From: Spongiicolonus versatilis
Lineage (GTDB): Bacteria; Pseudomonadota; Gammaproteobacteria; Arenicellales; Spongiicolonaceae
Assembly: GCA_028286165.1 (NCBI GenBank)
Contig: JAPYMU010000147.1
Coordinates: 1-12,667, forward strand
Direction of reading: 5' to 3'
Length of the DNA: 12,667 bases
Part shown: positions 1 to 6,798 of the stretch, one piece after another
Layout: the number at the start of each line of letters is the position of its first letter
Numbering within the stretch: the stretch's first letter is position 1
Program-made: the position numbers and the translations under genes
Notes under the pieces: generated by a model
What the model saw: only the letters and a program-made list of their open reading frames with translations
What the model was told of the DNA's origin: nothing
The model's database searches: none

Positions 1-779
1 CCGAAAAACTTCTTCAAAAACGGATTGCTGCCGGGAATGAGTTTCGCCGCCTCGTGGCGGGTGAAGGTCGCGGGCGTCGGGTCGTGCAAGCGGGCGACAA
101 ACATGCCATATGCGATGGTCTGCGCGTAAATGCCGGCAAAACGCGGCGGCTTGATGCCAGCGTCCAGAATTTCCCGGAACGCTTTCAGTTGGTTTTGCAA
201 CTCGCCATCACCGCCCGCGCCGCCGTTTTCCTCATCATCAGCCAACGCCCCGGCAATCACCTGCCCCAGCAACCGCGCCTTGTCGGCCATGCGCTTCGCC
301 AAATCATCGGCGGCGGTGATGGTCTGGCCTTCGTAAGCGCCGAAATTTTGGACCAGGTCGGCAAACCGCGCAAAGTTTTCCGGCAACGGCTTAATCCTCC
401 CGCCGCGCAACTCGGCAATGGCAACCTCGGACACCTGCCGGCCGCCGCGAAACAGGCGAAAAACCAGATAGTTGGTGAAAATCAAATTGTCCAGCGATTT
501 AAGATAACGCCGCAACTGTTCCCGGTGCACCTTGTCATCCAGCGACTTGTCCACATTTTTGGCCTCCACATAACCAAGCGGAATTTTGTTGCGCGACAAC
601 ACATAATCCGGCGCGCCGCAGTCCACAACACGGCCCGGCTCGTTGGTAATCTGGACACCGGGAAGAAGTTCCCGCAAAAGTTTCTGCAAACCTCCGCGAA
701 AACTGTGCTCAGTGAACACACCGCCGCCGTGGGTGGCGGTGATGTCCTTCAGATAAGCGTGGACCGGGGACGGTGGCAT
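1..779 (-). CDS. Type ISP-like restriction-modification enzyme, N-terminal nuclease part (cut by left edge)
   Basis: The reverse strand is open from an ATG at 779 to the left edge without a stop (259 codons), so the gene is partial. Residues 1-90 form a PD-(D/E)XK nuclease core: a charged N-terminal helix, APD ending in D58, then GYVEAK with E72 and K74, followed by DKSLD and a helix with EQLRRYLKSLDNLI. This arrangement, with the phrase about a 'GYVEAK' strand and a 'RRYLKSLDNL' helix, is typical of the N-terminus of single-chain type ISP enzymes, which continue into a helicase, an N6-adenine methyltransferase and a target-recognition domain. Those downstream domains lie outside the window. 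Residues 90-259 are helical and would be a coupler. No Shine-Dalgarno sequence precedes the ATG. GC is lower than in the right part of the window. Family assignment is by resemblance and recall; the nuclease motif is seen directly. Confidence 0.82.
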   Translation of the reverse strand, partial: MPPSPVHAYLKDITATHGGGVFTEHSFRGGLQKLLRELLPGVQITNEPGRVVDCGAPDYVLSRNKIPLGYVEAKNVDKSLDDKVHREQLRRYLKSLDNLIFTNYLVFRLFRGGRQVSEVAIAELRGGRIKPLPENFARFADLVQNFGAYEGQTITAADDLAKRMADKARLLGQVIAGALADDEENGGAGGDGELQNQLKAFREILDAGIKPPRFAGIYAQTIAYGMFVARLHDPTPATFTRHEAAKLIPGSNPFLKKFF

Positions 780-836
780 CGGTGAAATGATAGCATAAAG
801 CCCATCCCGCCACCGCCGCCGCCCATTAAAACAACC
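780..836. promoter_or_regulatory. 57-bp divergent promoter region
   Basis: This is the only space between the two divergent genes, so both promoters should lie here or inside the opposite gene. On the minus strand TATGCT (797-792) and TATCAT (792-787) are possible -10 boxes only 7-12 bases from the ATG at 779. On the plus strand CATAAA (794-799) is a weak -10 candidate for the gene at 837. Neither start has a Shine-Dalgarno sequence, so leaderless or near-leaderless mRNAs are possible. No convincing -35 boxes were found. Confidence 0.35.
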
Positions 837-1772
837 ATGCCTCCCAAACTCACCGCAACCTACTACGAAGACTCGGACCCCCTGGACTGCACCATCATCA
901 AGCGCGGGAAAAAGAGGACGCGCATTCTGCTGGCGCACGGGATTACAAAACTGGTCCCATCGGAATTGGTGGTGCCGGACATTGCCGAGATTAAGAAAGA
1001 CATGCCGGCACGCATGGTGCCGGTTATCCCGCTCGAGAGATTTTACCGCCGGGTGTGCAAGTTAACCCGGGACAAAGAAGAAGGATTCTGGCAACTGCGC
1101 GAGTTGCTCGGCAGCCGGCACGGTCCCAGGGACGCCGGCTTTCTGGCCGAATTGTTTCTGCGCAGCGTCAGCCACGCCGGTTTTTATGACAACGCGGATG
1201 AGCCGTTCCACCCGCAACGGCAACCAAGAGAAGAGCAGCCCGCATTCGCCAACCGTCTTGTCGAGATGGCGCACGCGGCCGGGAAAATTACATATGCGGA
1301 GCATACTGTGCAATTTGTGGACTACGAAATCGCCCCGTTCCGCACCACCAGGTCGCGCCTTGAGTCCGGCGAAGCGGCGACCGGCAGCGGCGGCGGGGGT
1401 GTGGACCTTCTGCTGGCGGCGGACCAATACGGTGAACTGATTCCCGCCATCGCCGAGATTAAGGCGGCCACCGAATCCACCGGCCCGACACATGCGCTGG
1501 TGCAGGCGCTGACATATGCGGCGCAACTGGCGACTCTGAACCAGTTCACGCGGATTGCAGAACACTACCCGGTGTTTACCGGGATACTTGCCGAAGAACC
1601 GGAACTGGATGTGCTGCTCATCTTTGAAAAAGATTCCACCTTCACCCCCGGCGACCTGGACTTTGCAAAATCCATCGCCGCCGCGCTCAGTGGAGAACTG
1701 GATGAAATCCGCCGCATCATTTTCCTGTCCTGCGGCATTGCCGGCGGTGAAATTAAATGCGGCGCCATCTGA
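837..1772 (+). CDS. Unrecognised protein with PD-(D/E)XK-like nuclease core
   Basis: This 311-residue protein starts at ATG 837, the first start after the divergent spacer, without a visible Shine-Dalgarno sequence. I do not recognise a named family. Residues 1-110 are a charged mixed segment. A glycine-rich linker (about 180-189) leads into VDLLL with D190, then a strand PAIAEIKA with E207 and K209, then a helix with Q223 (ALVQALTYAAQL). The D-(x)n-ExK-Q order matches the PD-(D/E)XK nuclease core. Residues 255-310 contain two more hydrophobic strands (DVLLIFE and IRRIIFLS) that could complete the sheet. No signal peptide or membrane segment is seen. It is divergent from a restriction-modification gene and shares its lower GC, so a role in defence is an inference. 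It ends 4 bp from the convergent dehydrogenase gene. The gene is confidently real; the nuclease assignment is moderate. Confidence 0.78.
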   Translation: MPPKLTATYYEDSDPLDCTIIKRGKKRTRILLAHGITKLVPSELVVPDIAEIKKDMPARMVPVIPLERFYRRVCKLTRDKEEGFWQLRELLGSRHGPRDAGFLAELFLRSVSHAGFYDNADEPFHPQRQPREEQPAFANRLVEMAHAAGKITYAEHTVQFVDYEIAPFRTTRSRLESGEAATGSGGGGVDLLLAADQYGELIPAIAEIKAATESTGPTHALVQALTYAAQLATLNQFTRIAEHYPVFTGILAEEPELDVLLIFEKDSTFTPGDLDFAKSIAAALSGELDEIRRIIFLSCGIAGGEIKCGAI

Positions 1773-1776
1773 ACTC

Positions 1777-2682
1777 TCACCCGCCGCCCCGGCCCAGCAG
1801 CCGAATTAAACTTGAAGTGTCCCAACGCCCGCCGCCGGTATGCTGCAGCATCGCGTAAAACTGGTCCACCAGCACCGTCACCGGCAACTCGGCGCCGTTG
1901 CGGCGCGCCTCCTCCATGCACAGCCGCAAATCCTTGCGCATCCAGTCCACCGCGAAACCGAAATCAAACTCATCGTCCACCATGGTCCGGCCGCGGTTTT
2001 CCATCTGCCACGACTGCGCGGCACCGCCGGAAATCACCTCCACCACCTGCTTCGCGTCCAGCCCGGCGCGGCCGGCAAAGTGCAGGCCTTCGGACAGCGC
2101 CTGCAACAGGCCGGCAATGCAAATTTGGTTCACCATTTTGGTCAACTGCCCGGCGCCGGCCTCGCCCATGCGCGTCACCACCCGGCCGTACACCGCCAGC
2201 ACCTTGCGCGCGCGCTCAAACACCGCCTCCTCGCCGCCGGCCATGATGGTGAGCACGCCGTTCTGGGCGCCGGCCTGGCCGCCCGACACCGGCGCATCCA
2301 GAAAGTGCAGCCGCTTTTCCTTCGCCGCCTGCTCCAACTCGCGCGCCACCATCGCCGAGGCGGTGGTGTGGTCGATGAATGTCGCGCCGCGCGTCATGCC
2401 GTGGAAAGCGCCGCCATCGGCAGTGGTGACGGCGCGCACATCATCATCGGCGCCGACGCATGCGCAGACAAAATCACAGCCGGCCGCGGCCTCGGCCGGG
2501 GTTGCGGCAACGCGCCCGCCGTACTCGCCGGCCCATTTTTCGGCTTTGGCCGCGGTGCGGTTGTAGACGCACACATCAAACCCGCCGCGCTGCAGATGCC
2601 CGGCCATGGGGTAGCCCATCACGCCGAGTCCGATGAACGCGGCGCGGGTTTTGGGCGCGTTATTTTCGCCGGTGCCGCTCAT
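1777..2682 (-). CDS. 3-hydroxyisobutyrate dehydrogenase-family NAD(P)-dependent reductase
   Basis: The product (301 aa) belongs to the beta-hydroxyacid dehydrogenase family (3-hydroxyisobutyrate dehydrogenase, tartronate semialdehyde reductase and relatives), cytosolic enzymes that oxidise or reduce beta-hydroxy acids. The Rossmann motif GLGVMG is at residues 18-23, the substrate-loop motif DAPVSGG at 129-135, and the catalytic lysine in TKMVNQ is K182 with N185 nearby. The C-terminal helical domain contains DFGFAVDWMRKDLRL and ends in SLIRLLG, as in the family. The start is ATG 2682, because GGAG (2691-2688) lies 5 bases upstream and the Rossmann strand begins a few residues later; longer reading frames from 2823 run through the neighbouring gene and promoter. 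The exact substrate cannot be told from sequence. It is convergent with the gene on its left (4-bp gap, no room for a terminator). Confidence 0.92.
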   Translation of the reverse strand: MSGTGENNAPKTRAAFIGLGVMGYPMAGHLQRGGFDVCVYNRTAAKAEKWAGEYGGRVAATPAEAAAGCDFVCACVGADDDVRAVTTADGGAFHGMTRGATFIDHTTASAMVARELEQAAKEKRLHFLDAPVSGGQAGAQNGVLTIMAGGEEAVFERARKVLAVYGRVVTRMGEAGAGQLTKMVNQICIAGLLQALSEGLHFAGRAGLDAKQVVEVISGGAAQSWQMENRGRTMVDDEFDFGFAVDWMRKDLRLCMEEARRNGAELPVTVLVDQFYAMLQHTGGGRWDTSSLIRLLGRGGG

Positions 2683-2715
2683 GATTGCTCCGTTGTGGAA
2701 TAATATCACGCCGTC
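2683..2715. promoter_or_regulatory. 33-bp divergent promoter with extended -10 on the minus strand
   Basis: On the minus strand TG-A-TATTAT (2708-2700) is a good extended -10 element. It would start transcription near 2693, just ahead of the GGAG ribosome site (2691-2688) of the dehydrogenase. A GTGACG-like -35 would lie about 18 bp upstream, inside the GNAT gene. On the plus strand TAATAT (2701-2706) overlaps it and could serve the GNAT gene with an almost leaderless transcript; no good -35 is seen for it. Overlapping -10 boxes would make the two transcripts mutually exclusive, which is inference. Confidence 0.5.
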
Positions 2716-3177
2716 ATGAACACCGTCACCATCCGCGATGCTAGCCGCGGCGATGCCGCCACCCTCGCCGGCTTTAACGTCGCCATGGCCCTTGAGACCG
2801 AAGACAAGCGCCTGCATCCGCAAACCGTGGAGCGCGGCGTGGCGGCGCTGCTGGAGGCGCCGGAAAAAGGCTTCTATTTAGTGGCCGAAGTCGGCGGCCG
2901 CGCGGCCGGCTGCCTGATGGTCACCTTTGAGTGGAGCGACTGGCGCGACCGTGACTTCTGGTGGATCCAAAGCGTGTTCGTGCAGCCCGGGCAGCGCGGC
3001 CGGGGCGTGTTCCGCGCGCTGTACCGTGAAGTCCGCCGCCGCGCCGATTGCCGGGGCGGCGTCTGCGGCCTGCGCCTGTATGTGGAGGAGCGCAACAAAA
3101 ACGCGCAGCAAACCTACCGCCGGCTCGGCATGCGGCGCACCGGCTACCTGGTGATGGAACAGGAGTTGGCAGGTTGA
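2716..3177 (+). CDS. GNAT-family N-acetyltransferase
   Basis: This 153-residue protein has a complete GNAT fold, transferring an acetyl group from acetyl-CoA to an unknown amine. Motif A is visible as SVFVQPGQRGRGVFRALY, with the pyrophosphate-binding Q93-R-G-R-G97 loop. The later E125-RNKNAQQTY-R segment with N129 and Y134 is the usual catalytic and CoA-side region, followed by a GM..TGYLVMEQE ending. The FEWSDW and WWIQSV segments just before motif A are typical of one conserved but uncharacterised GNAT subgroup. The start ATG 2716 lies 10 bp after a possible -10 and has no Shine-Dalgarno sequence. The stop TGA (3175-3177) overlaps the TTG start of xseA, so the two are translationally coupled. 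The substrate is unknown. Confidence 0.9.
   Translation: MNTVTIRDASRGDAATLAGFNVAMALETEDKRLHPQTVERGVAALLEAPEKGFYLVAEVGGRAAGCLMVTFEWSDWRDRDFWWIQSVFVQPGQRGRGVFRALYREVRRRADCRGGVCGLRLYVEERNKNAQQTYRRLGMRRTGYLVMEQELAG
3161..3165 (+). promoter_or_regulatory. Ribosome binding site deciding the xseA TTG start
   Basis: AGGAG lies 8 bases before TTG 3174, inside the end of the GNAT gene. It is the best Shine-Dalgarno sequence among the plus-strand genes and favours TTG 3174 over the ATG at 3048, which would read through the GNAT gene in another frame. Confidence 0.75.
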
Positions 3178-4361
3178 ACCGCAACACCGCCGCCGCCAGA
3201 TGCTACACGGTCAGCGCGCTTAACCGCGAAGTGAAGTCGCTGCTCGAGTCGCGCTGGCCGGAGGTGACGGTGAGCGGCGAGATTTCCGGGCTGAGCGCGC
3301 CGGCCTCAGGCCATCTTTATTTTCAACTGAAGGATGACGCCGCCTCCATCCGCTGCGCCTTTTTTAAGAACCGCCGGCTGTTCTCCGCCGCGCGCCCCGC
3401 CAACGGCATGGAAGTGGTGCTGCGCGCAACCCTCAGCCTGTATGTGGAGCGCGGCGACTACCAGTTAATCGTGCAGCATCTGGAGGAAGCCGGTGAAGGC
3501 GCGCTGCGCCGGGAACTGGAAATCCGCAAACGCAAACTCGCCGCCGAAGGCTTGTTTGACGAGGCGCGCAAAAAACCCCTGCCAAAATTTCCCGCCGCCA
3601 TCGGCGTCGTCACCTCGCCGAGCGGCGCCGCGCTGCGCGACATCGTGAGCACGTTGCGCCGCCGCTGCCCGGCCATCCGGGTGATGGTTTACCCAACGCC
3701 GGTGCAGGGTGAGGGCGCGGCCGCCGAAATCGCGCGCATGATTGTGCTGGCCGACAACGACGACGCGGCGCGAAAATGCGACGCCCTCATTGTCGCCCGG
3801 GGCGGCGGCTCGCTGGAGGATTTGTGGGCGTTCAACGAAGAAGCGGCGGTGCGCGCCATCGCCGGCTGCCGGCTGCCGCTGGTCACCGGCGTCGGCCACC
3901 AGACCGACTTCACCCTCGCCGACCTCGCCGCCGACTGCCGCGCCGCCACGCCCACCGCCGCCGCCGAACTGCTGTCGCCGGAACTTGCGCAACAACTCGC
4001 CGCCCTCAGTGAGTGGCAGGCGCGCGCCGCCGCCGCCATGCGCAACATCCTGCAGGGCCGCGCACAAAACGTCGACTTCCTCGCCCGCCATCTGGTGCAC
4101 CCGGCGCGGCGGCTCAAGTCGGTGCGCGGCCAACTCGCGTCACTGCAGCGCAGGCTTGGCGTCGCCGCGCACAATAGAATTCGCGCCGCCAACCTTGACG
4201 CGCGCAATGTGCACACCCGGCTGCACAGCCAATCGCCGGCGCAAAAAATTAAACGTGAACAGTTGCGCTACGCATCACTGGCGGCGCGCCTGGTCCGGCG
4301 GCCGGCGGCTTTGCTGCAGTCGCACCACCCACCGCCGTCCCGGCGCATGCGGCATCGGTGA
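3174..4361 (+). CDS. xseA: Exodeoxyribonuclease VII large subunit, C-terminally shortened
   Basis: XseA is the catalytic large subunit of exonuclease VII, which with XseB degrades single-stranded DNA to oligonucleotides. The start is TTG 3174, overlapping the GNAT stop and preceded by AGGAG. An N-terminal OB-fold (about 10-105) includes VSGEISG and GHLYFQLKD. The nuclease core has GVVTSPSGAALRDI (144 onward), ARGGGSLEDLW (208-218) and VGHQTDFTLAD (from 240), followed by the TPTAAAELLSP segment. The long coiled-coil region continues to about residue 380. The product is 395 residues, against 456 in E. coli, and the conserved end containing the 'SPLATLARGY' segment is missing. The last 15 or so residues are basic and unrelated to the family. 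The reading frame seems to have been truncated at the junction with the next gene. xseB is not in the window. Confidence 0.9.
   Translation: MNRNTAAARCYTVSALNREVKSLLESRWPEVTVSGEISGLSAPASGHLYFQLKDDAASIRCAFFKNRRLFSAARPANGMEVVLRATLSLYVERGDYQLIVQHLEEAGEGALRRELEIRKRKLAAEGLFDEARKKPLPKFPAAIGVVTSPSGAALRDIVSTLRRRCPAIRVMVYPTPVQGEGAAAEIARMIVLADNDDAARKCDALIVARGGGSLEDLWAFNEEAAVRAIAGCRLPLVTGVGHQTDFTLADLAADCRAATPTAAAELLSPELAQQLAALSEWQARAAAAMRNILQGRAQNVDFLARHLVHPARRLKSVRGQLASLQRRLGVAAHNRIRAANLDARNVHTRLHSQSPAQKIKREQLRYASLAARLVRRPAALLQSHHPPPSRRMRHR
4310..4357 (+). other. Probable signal-peptide remnant at the xseA/M23 junction
   Basis: Read in the frame of the downstream M23 gene, this stretch gives GFAAVAPPTAVPAHA followed by ASVTPGE, which looks like the second half of a signal peptide with an AHA|A cleavage site. 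The frame has a stop at 4256-4258 and no ATG, GTG or TTG between it and GTG 4358, so the n-region and start codon are missing. In the xseA frame just upstream the sequence reads RLVRRPAALL. One extra base near 4316-4318 would join the two into a full signal peptide. This is inference from composition. Confidence 0.45.
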
Positions 4362-5095
4362 CGCCGGGCGAGGCGGCGTGGGTGCCGTTGGGCGCGGCGG
4401 AGGCGGCCGGAGTGCGCGCGTGGTTCGGCCGCCGCGCGGTGCTGACTCAATTTCACGACAACCAATGGCACGCCATCGCCGCCATCCCGGCCGGCCAGCC
4501 ACCGGGCGAATACCTCATCCGCTACCGCGCCGAGGGCGGGGGCAACCGGCGCGAACAATTCCGCACGTTCACCGTCGGCGCGCCGCGGCCGTTTGTGCAA
4601 GTTGCAGACTTGCGCCTGCCGGCCGCCGACTCAAGCGGCGACGCCGAATGGTGGTGGCGCGACGCCGGGGTGCTGCGGCGCACCGCGGTGGCCGATGACC
4701 GCCGGCCGCAACTGCGGTTCACGCCGCCGGTGGACGCGCCGCTGCTGTTCCCTTTTGACGCACGCACCCCGCCCGGCGCGCCGCTGGCCAGCACCATCGG
4801 CGTGGCCTTTGAGTTTGCCGCTGACACCGCCGTCACCGCCCCGGCATCGGCGGTGGCGGCGCCGGTGCGCGCGCGCGGCTGCAGCGGCGGAATTATTCTG
4901 GACCACGGCGGCGGCCTGTTCAGTATTTTTTGCGGGCTCGGCGAGGCCGCCCAAACCATCACCCCCGGCGCGCAACTTGCGCAGGGCGACGCCATCGCGC
5001 TGCTGCGCCCGCCGCAAAATGCAACCGCCGTGGTGCACTGGTCGGTGCGCATGAACGGCACCTGGATTAACCCGGCCGGCCTGGTCGCACGGTGA
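4358..5095 (+). CDS. M23/LytM-type peptidase-like protein, degenerate active site, probably 5'-truncated
   Basis: The frame encodes 245 residues from GTG 4358, which overlaps the xseA stop (GTGA) but lacks a Shine-Dalgarno sequence. The first 75 residues (AAWVPLG, FGRRAVL, WHAIAAIP, PPGEYLI) match the N-terminal beta-domain found in periplasmic M23 peptidases. The C-terminal part from about residue 130 is the LytM fold: ILDHGGGLFSIFCGL with D182-H183, then ITPGAQLAQGDAIALL, then VVHWSVRMNGTWINP with H227. In active M23 enzymes the last motif is HLH; here the first His is V225. The first metal motif HxxxD is also absent, so the domain is probably not a peptidase and may instead regulate an amidase. 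No complete signal peptide precedes it, although a remnant can be seen upstream. M23 genes next to xseA are familiar in Gammaproteobacteria (from memory). Confidence 0.75.
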   Translation: MTPGEAAWVPLGAAEAAGVRAWFGRRAVLTQFHDNQWHAIAAIPAGQPPGEYLIRYRAEGGGNRREQFRTFTVGAPRPFVQVADLRLPAADSSGDAEWWWRDAGVLRRTAVADDRRPQLRFTPPVDAPLLFPFDARTPPGAPLASTIGVAFEFAADTAVTAPASAVAAPVRARGCSGGIILDHGGGLFSIFCGLGEAAQTITPGAQLAQGDAIALLRPPQNATAVVHWSVRMNGTWINPAGLVAR

Positions 5096-5162
5096 ACGTG
5101 TTATCCTCACCGCCCGGCGACCCGCAACCTTCACCCTCCTCCCAGCAGACAGAACAACACTG
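5096..5162 (+). promoter_or_regulatory. 67-bp leader before the cobalamin operon
   Basis: This pyrimidine-rich spacer precedes cbiX. It is far too short for a cobalamin riboswitch, and no B12-box-like segment is visible. TTATCC (5101-5106) is a weak -10 candidate without a clear -35. No strong Shine-Dalgarno sequence lies before ATG 5163. The operon promoter may be inside the M23 gene or further upstream. Confidence 0.3.
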
Positions 5163-6143
5163 ATGGCCAAAACCGGAGTCATGGTTTGCGGGCACGGCAG
5201 CCGCGATCCCGACGCCATTCGTGAATTCGCTTCCGTGGCCGCCGGCATTCGCGCGCGGCTGGCCGGTTGCCGGGTGGAAAGCGGCTTTCTGGAATTTGCG
5301 CGGCCGGTGATTGCCGACGGCCTGGACAAGTTGCGCGCCGCCGGCCACCACCACATTCGCGCGGTGCCCGGCATGCTGCTGGCCGCCGGCCATGTCAAAA
5401 ACGACATCCCGTCGGTGCTGCGCGCCTACGAACAACGCCACCCGCAGGTGCGCATTGAATACGCGCGCGAACTCACCGTCACCGCCAAACTGCTCATGGC
5501 CTCGGCCGAGCGCATCGGTGAAGTTCTGGGCGACAGCGGCGGCAAGTTGCACGACACACTGCTGCTGGTGGTCGGGCGCGGCGCATCGGACCCCGATGCC
5601 AACGCCAATGTGTGCAAAGTCACCCGCATGCTGTGGGAGGGCCTGGGCTTCGGCTGGGGCGAGACCTGCTACTCCGGCGTCACCTTCCCGCTGGTGGCGC
5701 CGGCTTTGGAACACGCCGCGCGGCTGGGCTTTCGGCGCATCGTGGTTTTTCCGTATTTTTTGTTCACCGGCGTTCTGGTCAAGCGCATTTACGCCGCCGC
5801 CGACGAGGCCGCCGCGCGCCACCCTCACCTTGACATCATCAAAGCGCCCTACCTCGCCGACCATCCGCTGGTGCTGGATACTTTCGCCGAACGGGTGCGC
5901 GAGATCGGCGGCGGCGGCAACCGCATGAATTGCAAGTTATGCAAGTACCGCGAGCAACTCCCCGGCTTCACCGACGAAGTGGGCCTGCCGCAGCAAAGCC
6001 ACCACCACCATGTGGAAGGCATCGGCACCGGCGGCGGCGATGGACACCACCACAGCCATGACGGCGGCCATGACCACGGCGACCACCATCCGTACCCCCA
6101 CGCCGACCACCCCCTGGGCCCGCGCTGGCGGCGCGGCCGGTAA
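5163..6143 (+). CDS. cbiX: Sirohydrochlorin cobaltochelatase, long two-domain form with His-rich tail
   Basis: CbiX inserts cobalt into sirohydrochlorin, the first committed step of the cobalt-early route to vitamin B12, in the cytosol. The 326-residue protein has two homologous chelatase halves. The first keeps both catalytic histidines, H11 in GHGSRDP and H77 in LLAAGHVKND. In the second half the matching motif is GRGASDP, so it has lost the His, as is usual for long CbiX proteins. After the second domain comes MNCKLC (255-260), an MxCxxC motif known in long CbiX to bind an Fe-S cluster, then KYREQLPGF. A tail at 280-316 contains about 17 histidines and is thought to hold or buffer cobalt. 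It is the first gene of the cobalamin operon; cbiC starts 28 bp after its stop. Confidence 0.95.
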   Translation: MAKTGVMVCGHGSRDPDAIREFASVAAGIRARLAGCRVESGFLEFARPVIADGLDKLRAAGHHHIRAVPGMLLAAGHVKNDIPSVLRAYEQRHPQVRIEYARELTVTAKLLMASAERIGEVLGDSGGKLHDTLLLVVGRGASDPDANANVCKVTRMLWEGLGFGWGETCYSGVTFPLVAPALEHAARLGFRRIVVFPYFLFTGVLVKRIYAAADEAAARHPHLDIIKAPYLADHPLVLDTFAERVREIGGGGNRMNCKLCKYREQLPGFTDEVGLPQQSHHHHVEGIGTGGGDGHHHSHDGGHDHGDHHPYPHADHPLGPRWRRGR

Positions 6144-6171
6144 GTGCACCGTTGCAACCGCCGCCGCCGCC
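6144..6171 (+). other. Short CCG-repeat spacer before cbiC, without ribosome site
   Basis: The 28 bp between cbiX and cbiC contain a CCG trinucleotide run (about 6158-6171) directly before ATG 6172 and no purine-rich Shine-Dalgarno sequence. GTG 6144, next to the cbiX stop, is out of the cbiC frame. Translation of cbiC probably depends on arrival of ribosomes from cbiX. Confidence 0.4.
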
Positions 6172-6798
6172 ATGCCGTTTGATTACCTCCGCGATCCGGC
6201 CGCCATTTCCGCGCTTTCCTTCGCCAAGGTACGCGCCGAGGCCAATCTCGGCCGCTTTGAGCCGGCCATGCAGCCGGTTGCAGCGCGCATCGTCCACGCC
6301 TGCGGCATGCCCGACATCGCCGACGACCTGCGCTACACCCCCGGCATCGCCGAGGCCGCCCGCGCCGCCCTCAGCGCTGGCGCCGCCATCATCACCGACG
6401 GCCGCATGACCGCCCACGGCATCGCCACCGCCCGCCTGCCCGCCGCCAACGCCGTGGTGTGCGCCATTGACGACCCGCGCACCGCCGCCATCGCCGCCGA
6501 ACTCGGCACCACCCGCGCCGCCGCGGCGGTGGAATTGTGGGACACCGCCGGCAGCGTCATCGCCATCGGCAACGCGCCCACCGCCCTGTTCCGGCTGCTG
6601 GAAAAACTCGCCGCCGGCGGCGCCGCCCCGGCCGCGGTCATCGCCTTTCCGGTGGGCTTTGTGGGCGCCGCCGAGTCGCGCGCCGCCCTCACCACCGCGG
6701 CGGCCGGTGTTCCCTACCTCACCCTCACCGGCCGCCGCGGCGGCAGCGCCATGGCCGCGGCTGCGGTCAACGCCATCGCCGCGCCGGTGGCAAAGTGA
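6172..6798 (+). CDS. cbiC: Precorrin-8X / cobalt-precorrin-8 methylmutase
   Basis: CbiC (CobH) moves the methyl group from C11 to C12 of (cobalt-)precorrin-8, giving (cobalt-)hydrogenobyrinate. The 208-residue length fits the family. Landmarks are DYLRDPAAI near the start, IVHACGM with the catalytic histidine H42, then ITDGRMTAHGI, IDDPRTAAIA and GTTRAAAAVELW. Further on, IAIGNAPTALFRLLE, FPVGFVGAAESR and the closing GRRGGSAMAAAAVNAIA are family signatures. ATG 6172 is chosen because the family begins just before the 'YLRDP' segment; a longer in-frame reading from 6010 would overlap the His-rich tail of cbiX with low-complexity residues. The stop overlaps the GTG start of cobL (GTGA). Confidence 0.95.
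   Translation: MPFDYLRDPAAISALSFAKVRAEANLGRFEPAMQPVAARIVHACGMPDIADDLRYTPGIAEAARAALSAGAAIITDGRMTAHGIATARLPAANAVVCAIDDPRTAAIAAELGTTRAAAAVELWDTAGSVIAIGNAPTALFRLLEKLAAGGAAPAAVIAFPVGFVGAAESRAALTTAAAGVPYLTLTGRRGGSAMAAAAVNAIAAPVAK

Noticed and set aside
54..785. Long plus-strand open frame (243 codons) opposite the restriction gene
   Set aside because: It is antisense to the minus-strand frame with a clear PD-(D/E)XK motif, and its own translation shows no recognisable domain.
811..823. CCG trinucleotide runs as microsatellite or phase-variation repeats (also near 6158-6171)
   Set aside because: Short, imperfect and widespread in this Ala/Gly-rich, GC-rich sequence; composition explains them.
1773..1776. 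Bidirectional terminator between the convergent genes
   Set aside because: Only 4 bp separate the stops and no T-tract hairpin is seen around them.
1840..2703. Long plus-strand open frames opposite the dehydrogenase
   Set aside because: They are a product of high GC on the strand opposite a well-conserved gene; composition is His/Arg/Ala-rich with no motif.
2683..2823. N-terminal extension of the dehydrogenase to ATG 2823
   Set aside because: It would run through the promoter and the GNAT gene; ATG 2682 has GGAG and fits the family's N-terminus.
3048..3173. Earlier ATG start for xseA
   Set aside because: The added residues lie in another frame of the GNAT gene and do not resemble XseA; TTG 3174 has a strong AGGAG.
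3465..4133. Minus-strand open frame within xseA
   Set aside because: It is antisense to the conserved nuclease core of XseA and low in complexity.
5096..5162. Cobalamin riboswitch before cbiX
   Set aside because: Only 67 bp are available and no B12-box-like sequence is visible.
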